DNA from: Ciona intestinalis
Lineage: Eukaryota > Chordata > Ascidiacea > Phlebobranchia > Cionidae
Length of the DNA stretch: 64,000 nucleotides
Assembly: GCF_000224145.3 (NCBI RefSeq)
Contig: NC_020174.2
Location: forward strand, 6,121,106-6,185,105
Direction: 5' to 3'
In this document: positions 1-16,141 of the stretch, one piece after another
Layout of the letters: each line of letters opens with the position of its first letter
Position numbering within the stretch: position 1 is the stretch's first letter
Translations under genes and position numbers: made by a program
Notes under the pieces: generated by a model
What the model saw: only the letters and a program-made list of their open reading frames with translations
What the model was told of the DNA's origin: nothing
Databases searched by the model: none

Positions 1-3000
1 GAAATGTGTTCCGCCTTCAACGGCGGCAACTGCTTGGGCGAAATATAAGGTGGACTTAATCCTGTGCTCGTCTGATCCGATGTGACATCGTCCACTTTAC
101 GAATGTTTCTCGGAGAAAAATGTTGTTGTTGTGGAGTTGGCCGCGATTCTACGTTTATTTGTTGTGGGTGGCCGTACTGCTCACGGGTCGTTTCTTGGTT
201 CTGTACTCTTGGAGAAGTCACTCTCTCTGGGATAAAACTTGTTTCATGATTCTCCGCAATGTTTCTATCGTCTTTGCGTGCGACCACTCGCGGTGCTTCG
301 GCCCAACGCTCAGATTGAGTTCGATTTTCATTGCGTTCTTCTTTATCACGTTTTGGGGGCGAAGTCGGCACAAAAACGTCGTCGTCTTCGTCCTCAGCAA
401 CAGTGCTTACCGCGTCAATGTTCCGCCTCTGTCGTCGCGACATTGGTAAGCTACCCCGGCGTTGGTACATCGCTGCGTCCATGTCATGGTATAGCCCTCT
501 TCGTGATCGCTATAACCGGCATATTATAACATTTATTATAGATGTGTAACCCCCCACCACCGTTATTATTGCATAACTAATACCACCGCACTTACAGATC
601 CTTCTCTACTTTCAAGGAAACGCCTGCGACCCTGTCTAGATATAGGAGGCACGGAGGAGCTTGCATTCGTAAAGGGAGACTCCAGTTTATCCGGATACGC
701 ATCAGGTACTTGTTGATATCTACCACTGGTGTTGTACGTTGGTACCGTGTTGTTAGGTTCAGGCTATAGCAAAGCGGAGGTTAGTAATTTGCCTCAGCTT
801 ATAACGCATTTCGTGTTAGCGTGAATTGGTATAACTATCGTTAGCTACCCTGTTATAATCGTGGATCGGCATCTCCTTTTTCGTCCATGGTTCGCCAGCA
901 TGTTGAGTTCTCCTATCGTATGGTGCCTGGGGAAAAAGCTAATCCCTAACACGACGAATACATAGCATAATTTGTTAGCTAAAATACCATATGTAGGCGC
1001 GAACAATGACATGTTTGATATTTCACTCGTCAGAAATTATCGTGCGGAAATCATGTTAAAAGTAAATTCTTCATAAAATTCTTACACGACTGAGATATAC
1101 AAAAAGTAAACTAAATAAATGGAATTATCCATAAAGTCTAACCCAGTGGTTTCCTTATGAGTTGTCTAAATTTTCAAATTACCCACAAAGTTACATACAA
1201 ACTCGTAAGCGGGTATACGTGGTGTGTGAAACAGAATACTCCTTTTAAAAACGTTCGTTGCCCCGCCATGCGAGGATAAGTTTTCTTTTATTTATTCATT
1301 CTTAGATAGTTTTCTACAACACGAAATGCTTACCCTGTTATTAGGAGTTGGGTATCCGTATTGATGAGGTTGAAACTCATGGTGGTGGTGGGGTTGGTAC
1401 TGCAGTGGGCCGCCGTATTCTTGGGAATATCCATAGTTGTGGAATGCCCCCGGATGTTCTGGTGGATGTTGGTATGGGTTTGGAGGGTAACGCGTATTCC
1501 GCCGGTCCCAGTACTGGCCGTATGTGCCATCGTTCGAAGGCTGCGATTAAAATGCGTGTAAATGCAAATACTTAAACGGCACGCCAACGAAAAATCAAAA
1601 TTTGTGTATATAGATAAGTACCCTCAAATGTGATTTAAAGGTACCACTAAAGTTTCAAAAACGCTTTCAAAAAAGTTTCAATTTTTTTTTTAATTCCTGT
1701 TTTCGTTGTTTGAAACTTTGGTGGTATAGCTTTACGTTACATTTGAGCATCTTATACATAAATTTAGATTTTTCGTTGGAACTTTTATTTGTTGTATTTC
1801 TGGTCTTCTACAAGCAACATGCTTCAATGCGTGGATGGATTTCCATTCCATCGCATGCTAAATCGCCGCTTTAAAACCAACTATGGCCAGCTATACTGCC
1901 TAATGCTGCTTCCACCGCTAATCTACATGAGTTGTGCGTGATTGATTCCACCATCACTGTACATGGTCCCCTAACCTCCATGTTATAGCCGGGGTAATCC
2001 CTCTCTCGATGCGACCGATCGACTCTTTTAGGTGGTGACCCCCGCAAATTAGAGCCCTCATCCCGGCCGCGACCCGTATAACCCCGGGGGTCGGAAACTT
2101 CTTCTGGGTACCGACTCTCCGGCGGAAAGGCTTGTCCACGTTGTGCGTATTGATACGCTGGTTGGTAAGGGACTTCAGGCTGGTTGTTGTAACCATACCT
2201 CGACCACTTTGACGGCTGTTGGTTCTCGGTATAATGAATGCCCGGTTTCTGTTTCCAACAATGTGAATTCGGCAGTTAGCTTCGAATTTTAAACTTAGAT
2301 AAAGCGCAAAGTGTAATTAAAACTATGAACACCCGTTTTCCTACCACGCGAGGATAACGCTATACATTCATTAACAAATAACACAGACACTTTATATTTT
2401 TCTAAACCACCACCGTGTAACACCTGGCTACCACAACACCTGGTGCTGGTTGCCATAACCCGTGTACGGTTTGTCCCCGTTTTGTGTACTGTAGGCCAGA
2501 CTTCGATGGTTTTCCGTGGGTGGTCTGTCGTCTGTTGGTTTTAAACCGCTGTCATTCTGCCTGTCGTCCGCGTTTTTCCAACGATCATAAAAATAGGTGT
2601 CGAGCTCCTTTTAACAAATCAGGCTGTTTTAATTTTGCTCTCTGTTCAAGCTATATCTAATCTAATGCGCAACAAAATGGCCGCCATTTTGTTGCATCAC
2701 CCGCTACTAGCCGACCTCTTGCATTCTTTGTCTCGACTCTGCTCTTGATCGCGCTCTAGCGGACTCTGGCATTTGCTTATAAACGTCCTGTGTTGCCGGT
2801 TCAGCAGGCCCATCGTTAAAATACGCGGACTGCTACAACACGAAACACATTAATGTCAGGTGTTTGTAACTTTTATACAATTCTTAACAGCTTACCTCGT
2901 ATGCTGGCGTTCGTCTTCTTGACTTTGACATTTTTTGCCACTTCCACTGCAGCGAGGTTAGATGCTAATGAAAAGTCAGTTATTTTATAAATTATTAAAT

Positions 3001-4037
3001 GCATTTGATTTTTTGTATAAATTATATACAACAATAGTTGCATGAATAATATCTCATTTTGTTGCATTGCCATGTTATATATATATATATACTTAACAGC
3101 CACGCTTTTTATATATAGCGTATTTTGAATCCCTCTTTCGATTTTAAAATAATATGACCTTCGCTGTCGTGTTCAGAGATGCCAAATAAATACTCTGTAA
3201 TAAATGCTAATAACGTACATAATGCGTCCCATAGAATCGGCCAAATAACAAAGTCACTTACTCTTTCATTTCGTTCCATGACGAAAAGATCAAGATTCCC
3301 TCGCACTTTTCGCCAACGATAATTTGAATCGGTTTCGTACATTCCTGTGAACTTAAGAAACAAAAATCATGTCGGTTCGAAACTTGAAACTACTCATTAC
3401 ACTATACGGTGCCTCTTAAATTTAAACACTTACTGCAGTAGAGTTATGATGCTCGCCGGTTTCCCCCGGACTCTGTAAACACAAGAAAAACTATTTATTT
3501 GAAGATCCGCATTTATTGTAATTTAGTTACGTAAAAATAATCACTCACAAAGTTACATATGTGATAATAACTGGTCAGCGGGCACGAGGTGTATGAAACA
3601 GAACAACCGTGTTATAACGACTGTTGTTGCCCCACCATGCAAGGATAAATAAGTTACATACGTGGTAACTTGTAAGTGGGCACGAGGTGTATGAAACAGA
3701 ACACCCGTGTGATAACGACTGTCGTTGCTCCACCACGCGAGGATAAATCAAGTTACAAATTCATTCATATATTCCATAAATTTATTTGTTCATTCATTCA
3801 TTCATTTATTTATTCATACTTTTACTTAAGTTTAACCGAACTCACGTTCATGTTATTGTAGCCGAATCGACTATTTTGTGCTGGCGAGTCGGTTGCGCCC
3901 ACTTGCCCCGGTAGGTGAGATATCGGGAGTTGTATTTGAGATTGGTTAGGTAGGTGTTGTTGCTGGTGGCGGTGTTCGTCCCTCACAAATGTAGGATAAT
4001 GGTATGGGTTGGCATGGCGTGAATCGCCGGGTTGCAT
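1..4037 (-). CDS. Unrecognised Tyr/Gln/Pro-rich protein gene (3' part, partial at left edge)
   Basis: I do not recognise this gene. Well-supported exons in gene order are 2607-2440, 2248-1976, 1540-1334, 926-849, 763-596 and 509 to beyond base 1. They read continuously in one frame, all with phase-0 junctions (lengths 168, 273, 207, 78, 168). Most have good sites, for example GTAAGT at 595-590 and GTAAGC at 1333-1328; the donors at 2439, 1975 and 848 are weak. The product is low-complexity and probably disordered, rich in Y, Q, P, H, R and N (for example a run of four His near 1370), with no cysteines. Less certain upstream exons are 2946-2896 (a basic WKWQKMSKSRRR stretch), 3344-3262, 3472-3434 and 4038-3846 (starting at or next to an ATG, Gln/His-rich). 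The 3344-3262 exon read in phase 0 contains two Cys and could be ectodomain, but how it joins 2946-2896 is unresolved. Start codon and total length are unknown. Confidence 0.55.
1188..1280 (+). repeat. Dispersed repeat A copy
   Basis: Diverged copy of the short dispersed repeat that begins AAGTTACATACGTGG and ends GCGAGGATAAATAAGTTACA; it lies in an intron of the minus-strand Tyr/Gln-rich gene. Confidence 0.6.
3549..3757 (+). repeat. Dispersed repeat A, two copies in tandem
   Basis: Two adjacent head-to-tail copies (3549-3650 and 3651-3757) of repeat A, sharing the junction AAGTTACATA. The element starts with a small palindrome (AAGTTAC...GTAACTT) and ends with GGATAAATAAGTTACA. Confidence 0.75.
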
Positions 4038-4038
4038 T

Positions 4039-7000
4039 CTTTGAATGGGAAACCAGAGAAAAAAGCTTGGAGTCGCACACTTAGTTACTAATTTGGTAGA
4101 GTTATTGCTACGCTATTTTATGCTATATGAAATCTGTATAGGAAAATATGATAGTAGTAACACTAGTATAGAATGCGATAAATTTCGGGGTTAAATAAAT
4201 TTTCGGTGAATATTTAAACCGAAGTGTGATTTAACGACTGTCGTTTTGCTGCCCATATTTCACTTCTCTTTCGCTGTTTTAATCTGATCTTCCTTATATA
4301 CTGTGTTGGAGGAGATAAATACGATGCATGGTATTTTATAGCAATCGAAATCAAATAGTTTGAATCCATGTGAATTCGTGCGTTTTGATGAAATTTTGTA
4401 CCCTTTATAAAAAGGTATCCGATTTTTTGACTATTCTGCTGTTAAAATAGACGCTACCGAAGACTGTATTAAATCCGTAACCCACTCTGCTTGTTATATC
4501 GCGAATTAATCGAAGGACCTTTACGAAAACCTTTTTAAATCTCGTCAAGTTCAATTCAATAAAGCTACTTTTACTCATTTAAGTGTCGTTGCTATGTAGA
4601 TCAGATTCTACCGTTGCCAAGATTTTAGGACCACTGAGGTATTTTCGGCTTTCCACGTTCCCACACTAGTTCTTAACTTTACAATACGCTTACGAAATAC
4701 AACTTAGCCAGTACTTTCGCCTTGTAACAGTCACAAGGGCCCTTAAAAAGTTATTAGCTCCAATTTCCAGCGATTAATAGAAATTCTTAAGTGCAGCTGA
4801 GCAACGCAGAGTGTCGATTTTCTCCCCTGTATTTGTGAGTCAGTGCAAAAACAATATTGTGTCATTGTTTTAAAAGTAAAACAAAACTCATACTTTGCGT
4901 CATTTGGAAATCCCTTCGCTTATTGTCCACTTGAAACCTTAAATCCAATATCCTGTAAATTCAAACCCTCCACATTCTAGCACGTCACAGAATCTCCGCA
5001 AGTGTGAGCGAAACCCGCTGTTATGTTTCAAATCATTCACCATAAGTCAATATCGACTATGACAGTTCAGCTCTTGAGCTACTCTTTACCCTAGCAACAA
5101 AACACCCCTCGCGTATTTTTCAGGTTTACAATTAAAATACAGCCCATTAAATCCGGATCAAACCCCGCATTCCCCGCTACTCGCCACTGGAAAACAGGGA
5201 GCGTCGAAAAACCTCCGAACCGGCTGTGCTAACACTCGAGCTAGCTGCGTGGCTTCGGACAGCCATTGATCGCGTGCTAGCAATAACTTTTCCACATATA
5301 AGTGATTGTCACAATACGTAGCAAATTCGGCGTGGTTGCGGTGGGCAAAATTTAAAAACAAATAATTTTGACTTGTCTGTTTGCTAACACTTACTATAAA
5401 AAACAGTAACAGGAAACGTGGGTACTTACACATTAAATCCCTTTATCAAAATCACGCATTATAACAACAAACAGCCGCTTTCATAATAATCCATTTTAAA
5501 ACACTACTAAAATTTCGAATACTTTTCGCAATGGTGTTTGTTAAATGCTCTAAATAACTAACCCGTACGGTAGGGTATTAGACCGTATCCCCACGACTTC
5601 CATATACCGTTGTTAATTGTTTAAAACACGAATATTTGGACATTATGTGCTAAAGGTGTCCCCCCAATACTATATAATATTTACATTATTAGATTGCGGT
5701 ACCAAACATTGAAAATTTAAAACGTAAAAACCGGATATAGCGACAAAACGATTAAAAACCTTTAAAGTTAAAAACATATAAACTGATACTCCAATAAAAT
5801 GCTTAAAGAAAATACTGAATATAGGTCTCAAAACTCTTAAAGGTAAAGACATATGTTTACAGATAGTTCCTACTCGATATGGAAATTCTGCATTAAATGA
5901 GTGTTCTAATCTGCAAAATGCTGGTTTATCATTACACGGTATCCTAACTTTCATGTAAAACCTAAGCTGTTCGTCAAAACAGGTGGTTCGTTAACGAATT
6001 CCCTATACGCCCACTTAAACTTCAACTTGGTCTTTGTAGTGTGCAGACAGACAGACAAATCCGAGCTTTGCTAATCAGCACTACAAGGGAATCGGTTAGA
6101 GTTAAAATCCAACACAAAAGGCCTACCAGAGATATGCGTTAATTGCCCCTACCCGACACAGCGAAAGTTGAGGCTCCAGTTCGCCCCTTAACTTATCGAT
6201 CTGCACTCAGAGAGAGGTACGAGTGGCGACACTCTCGTTTACAGAATTTCTGGTGGCGAACACGACCCACGGAAATTGCGGCGACCTGCTTTGGAATCCT
6301 GGCGAATAGCCCTTAACGTCCATTCGAGTGGACCATGCGTGCGAAATCGAAAAGTGTTTCAGTTAGGAGAGAAACCACAGTACGCGACCACCAGGATATC
6401 TTCAAATCTTGTTTACTACGAAACCGTGTAGCAATACTATTATGAATGTAACTTATTTATCCTTGCAGAGCGGGCAGCAATAGTCGTTATAACACGAGTG
6501 TTCTGTTTCATACACCTCGTTGTGAAGTTTGTGGTTCTGCTCACGACTAAAAAACGCCTTAATTCAAAACACCCAATACCCATACCTATTATTTTATTAA
6601 TTTACTAAAAAACGCACATAAGTTGATACGACAGTAATGGCCGCGAGTATAAAATATTGTGGCACAGCTGATGAAGTACGTCAATAATATAGAATTGTTG
6701 GCAAAAAGATTCACAGCAAATAATAAACAGTGGTGAATGTGAATATATGTTGGAATTACAGCTCAGATTATACTATGTGTGTAAAGTTATCTAAAAACGT
6801 GTAATATATGACATTATTGAACTAAAGGGGTTGTGTGTGTGAAAAACTAGGTTTTGGTGTGCTTTATTTTCCTATACATAGAAAAATGTGTTAAAGACAG
6901 TGAAAAATACTGTAGGTTTGGCTGCAAGTGTTTCCATTTACATACCATGGAACTAACGTGTGTGTGTTGTGTAATAGGGGTTAAAAGTGCAAACTTTTAA

Positions 7001-7487
7001 GGCGGCAACACTGGATTGAAGCACTGTTATGTAAGCTTGTGGAGAAGAGGTAGAAAACGTGGTGATGGAATTTCAATTCACGATGTTAAATATGTGTTGT
7101 TGCAATACAACAGGACACACACTGGTTGGATTTAACAGGAAAATGCGAGTGTTGTATACCAGAAAAACTTCTAAATCTAACTGACGCCTAAATACGAAAA
7201 AAAGGCCCCAAACGTCCCAAATTTACCATAACCACCTGAAGTTTAAAACTATTTTAAAAATACCTTTGTGGTGCAAGTCTACCTAAAATGACCATTGTAG
7301 TAATATGTTTGGAGTTCAATTTCACACGCGCCTCATTTTGACTCTAAATGAGGAAGGGGATTCAGTAGTTGTGTTGATTCCATTCTGTGTGGCGTAAGAA
7401 TGCGGAGAATCAACAGAGGGAGGGGGCTCGCTGTATATTGGTTCGTCGTCTGCAGCTGTGGGGTTTGGGGTTATTACGTTGAATAAA
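4039..7487. other. 3.4-kb stretch without a convincing gene
   Basis: I see no exon chain that I can defend. Contents: a reverse repeat A copy at 6447-6540, a partial repeat B at about 5590-5682, and a minus-strand reading frame at 5433-5158. That frame begins with a hydrophobic, signal-peptide-like stretch (MCKYPRFLLLFFI) followed directly by a GTAAGT donor-like site. It could be the first exon of the Tyr/Gln-rich gene, but no matching junction was found. Confidence 0.4.
6447..6540 (-). repeat. Dispersed repeat A copy
   Basis: Reverse-orientation copy of repeat A, from TGTAACTTATTTATCC through the GTTCTGTTTCATACACCTCG block. Confidence 0.7.
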
Positions 7488-12999
<5,512 letters not shown>

Positions 13000-13588
13000 G
13001 AATTACACAAAATAGATGCACCTGTCACCATGCTTTTGGGCCTTAATAGGCCGTTTACTTCATTTTTGTTGATGAATATCTGAATGGAGAGACAAATGTC
13101 ACAGCATGCATGAATTTATCAGGAAATATTACGATGTAAATTAATAAATAAACAGAGAAATGGAAGTTTACACACAAACATTGGGGTACTTGAAATAATT
13201 TGGATCATTATTTTTTCAGGAATCAACAGTTTGGAATTAATTTTGTCTTTTATTTCTGTTTGTACTCGATAGATTATAAAGTGGTATAAATGCATTACAG
13301 TGGTAACAAATAATAGTATATATATATATATCCATTTAGCATCCAATATTCGGTAGTAATTTCTTGCTATGAAGCAACCTTGTATTTTTCAAGCATTTTG
13401 AAAATGTGGCATTTATAAATAAATACACCAACTTCATGTCTAGATGTATAGGCTTTAAAATATAAACAAAACAGTAATATGAATATTATATACATTTGAC
13501 ATGATTTGAAAGCAGTAAGCCATGTAGGCAGGCGCACAGTAAAATATGAAGGTAGGCTATATGATGCGTACACTATCAATTAAATCAA
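13000..13588. other. ARMH3-STXBP4 intergenic region
   Basis: AT-rich spacer containing the ARMH3 3' flank and STXBP4 5' flank, with a short TA microsatellite near 13317-13330. No exon or clear promoter element was recognised. Confidence 0.4.
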
Positions 13589-15652
13589 CTATGTACTGGA
13601 GTACTTTTGTAAATCGACTTGTTCAAATATAACATTTCTTCTATAGCCTTGAACAACAGAACGGACTAGGTCACTGAAAAATGAAACTTCTTTTGGTCTT
13701 TCAGAATATCGCTCGAAATGGTCCAGATTGTCCTGCAAGCGAAGTGTAAGACTATCGTAGTTGTTTCTTACCACTTCTAGCACCTCTTCTTCAGTTAGGG
13801 TGGCTTGGTTGTTGTCCTTTGAATACTTGTCGATTTTTGGTCGGAAATGCAGAATAATAGCTCTGATGTTCACAAGCGCGCTGTTGAGTTTGGAAGCAAA
13901 CTCTTTATATTCCGGGTGGTTTATGTAACGCAGCACCAGGGTGTACATGGTGTCGAATATCTGGGACATGCGCACAATCTCGTAGTACAGTTCATCATAA
14001 CTGGTGGGAGAAGGTAGGAAAGTATCGCCGAAAGTTACAAACATATTGAACAGGTTAACTATCTGAGTCAACAAAACAAAAACCCCGTTTTTCCATTGAG
14101 CGATGAAGCTATTTTCGTTGGACAAAACAAACTTAAGAAACGTAAGTAAAGCGCTCCAGAGTTCTTTCCAGTGATATTGAAGCCTAATCTGGCATTTCTT
14201 CTCGTAGCACATTAATCTGTGGATGATACCAATACACCTCATATGTTGCATAAATGGGAAGTCCTTCATCATATGCGTTACAAGGAACTCTGAAGTGAGA
14301 TCAAACAGCCAGCAAGCTAAGGGTCGACTTCTTTCACAATCTGCAGGGCGTGCTTTGCGGTGTCGCATCGGCATTCTGTGAATCGGAATATGAAAAATCA
14401 TATTTGCGTCGTGCAGAAATGAATTAGCAAGCTGGTCTTCGGTGATGCATGAAAGAATTATGAAACACAGCTTTGAACTACTGATGTTCTGCTTCACTTT
14501 GGTGTCCTGCATGATGATAGACGTGTATTGGATAAAAGTACAAAGGACATTGCTGGTCTTCCCAATAGGAACAACAGAATCCATCGTAGGTGTGTTTGGT
14601 TTACTATGACGCATCTCTCCACCTTTTGGAGTTGTAGGAGGGGCTTCCATAAGAGCATCAGGGTGGGAATGTGTAAGTACGGATATGAAATTCCTGTTGA
14701 GGTGTACAGCTTCATACAGTGCAAGCAGTATTGCTTCATTGGACTTGATCATATGTTTCTGTACATCAGAATCACCAATAAACATACTGCCTACCATGTT
14801 TGTGATGGTGGAGAACAGACCGGAACTTTTTGATTCTTCTTGTTTATTGGTAAACTGGTTGTTAAACGTAGCCAATGACATTGAAATTACAGAAGAAAGG
14901 CCGTTTAGGGCCAACTCGTTATCCAGTATTGAAAGTTTCATAATATATGGGTTAACAGACTCATATTTCCGATAGTTGACCAACAGTGTCAGCAGAAGGA
15001 TAATATCAACACCATGTCTGCTACGCTCCACAGGATCGGCAAGCATTTCAACTAGAGCAGCTTCTATTCCTTCTTCTTCTAGCATCACATATTCAAGAAA
15101 TGTGTTCTGGCTGACATTGTCCCTTCCTGTCGAGATGATGAGCAGCAGTTGAAGAGCCAAAGTTTTCAAGATCGGAGGATAATTTCTCTCAAGGTCTTCT
15201 TCCTCATCTTCCAAGGATCCATCCACAGTATTTGTGAGGATGGAGGTCAGCGATCGAAGGAGGAGCTGCATCTGCACATCCGCTGATCCGAAACCAACCA
15301 ACAAATCAATCACTTCAAACCCGTGGTCTCCGAGATCATGTGAGAGGATGATCCGAAACAAACAGGACATCGTCTGGAGAGAATTTATCTTCCGGATTAA
15401 ATAATCACACATAATATACTCCGCGCATTTTGCGAAGAATCGATTTAAATCCTCCTTAAAGTTTAAAAGATCTTTGATGGTCATTGCTTCTAACTTCTTC
15501 TCCAAGTAGTCCGTGTTTGCTCGGAGTAGGAAGAACTCATCCCAGAAGTTGGGGTTTTCTAGCGATATATCCTCCGCTTTGAAGATTGCATCGTAAAGTA
15601 GCAAAACTTTCTCTTTCAGCGGTTTCTTGCCTTCAGATCCACGACGAAGCAT
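13589..15652 (-). CDS. ARMH3: Armadillo-like helical domain-containing protein 3 (C10orf76 family)
   Basis: One uninterrupted frame of 687 aa, about the same length as the human protein (~689 aa). The N-terminus (KEKVLLLYDAIF, then NPNFWDEFFLLR) is the conserved opening of the ARMH3/C10orf76 (DUF1741) family. The chain is alpha-helical, arm-repeat-like, and ends in the conserved helical C-terminal domain. The family acts at the Golgi with GBF1 and PI4KB (established knowledge). No intron interrupts the coding sequence, although the human gene has many exons and the other complete genes here have 5-14. On the minus strand a consensus acceptor (TTTACAG, AG at 15672-15671) lies 18 nt before the ATG at 15652, so either a 5'UTR intron or spliced-leader trans-splicing is likely. 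The frame is intact and family conservation is strong, so it looks functional. Confidence 0.9.
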   Translation of the reverse strand: MLRRGSEGKKPLKEKVLLLYDAIFKAEDISLENPNFWDEFFLLRANTDYLEKKLEAMTIKDLLNFKEDLNRFFAKCAEYIMCDYLIRKINSLQTMSCLFRIILSHDLGDHGFEVIDLLVGFGSADVQMQLLLRSLTSILTNTVDGSLEDEEEDLERNYPPILKTLALQLLLIISTGRDNVSQNTFLEYVMLEEEGIEAALVEMLADPVERSRHGVDIILLLTLLVNYRKYESVNPYIMKLSILDNELALNGLSSVISMSLATFNNQFTNKQEESKSSGLFSTITNMVGSMFIGDSDVQKHMIKSNEAILLALYEAVHLNRNFISVLTHSHPDALMEAPPTTPKGGEMRHSKPNTPTMDSVVPIGKTSNVLCTFIQYTSIIMQDTKVKQNISSSKLCFIILSCITEDQLANSFLHDANMIFHIPIHRMPMRHRKARPADCERSRPLACWLFDLTSEFLVTHMMKDFPFMQHMRCIGIIHRLMCYEKKCQIRLQYHWKELWSALLTFLKFVLSNENSFIAQWKNGVFVLLTQIVNLFNMFVTFGDTFLPSPTSYDELYYEIVRMSQIFDTMYTLVLRYINHPEYKEFASKLNSALVNIRAIILHFRPKIDKYSKDNNQATLTEEEVLEVVRNNYDSLTLRLQDNLDHFERYSERPKEVSFFSDLVRSVVQGYRRNVIFEQVDLQKYSST

Positions 15653-15670
15653 GTTTTCGTGATTGTTAAA

Positions 15671-16141
15671 CTGTAAAGAAATAGTACCTCAAAATTTTGC
15701 AGTCTTTTTAGGTTAAATAAAGTACACCTAAAGTACGTATTATAAATATTGTATTTCTGTTATTTTTTCCCTAACAATAGCGTTCTTCAGTGAACCTTAA
15801 CCGTACCTCATAAAAATCTTATACACAAAATGATGTTTAAAATAATTCACGTATCTTTTCTACAATTCATTTGGTTCTAAATTTTCTTTACAGACGTAAG
15901 TGACATTAAAATGCAAAATATATTGACTTAGGAGCATAAAATGTTTTTCTAATACAAGGATATCAAGCGCTTTTGTTTCAAACATATTTACGTCATATGG
16001 TTTCTATAAAAAAAAGTCCCTACTTCTGGGGAAGCACCTTAACCTAATGTCGGTTTTGAGGTTTTTCACTTTTGTGTAAAACATAAAACTTGTGTTTTTA
16101 GTTGTGTTTCCTGATTACACGCTTACAAACTCTAAAGAACT
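15671..16141. promoter_or_regulatory. Divergent intergenic region ARMH3 / GTPBP6
   Basis: About 470 bp separate the ARMH3 5' end (-) and the GTPBP6 ATG (+), so both promoters must lie here or overlap the first exons. I see no canonical TATA box at a convincing distance and no repeat copy. Confidence 0.45.

Noticed and set aside
120-549. Three overlapping plus-strand frames of 70-110 codons
   Set aside because: They are antisense shadows of the open minus-strand exon 509-1, whose frame continues cleanly from a splice acceptor to the window edge.
3109-3363. Minus-strand frame with a hydrophobic stretch (VIWPILWDALCTLLAFIT) resembling a membrane helix
   Set aside because: The hydrophobic part lies between a good donor (GTAAGT at 3261-3256) and a good acceptor (TTATTACAG), so it is probably intron read-through.
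5670-5954. 94-codon minus-strand frame
   Set aside because: It overlaps a partial repeat B and has no recognisable domain or splice context.
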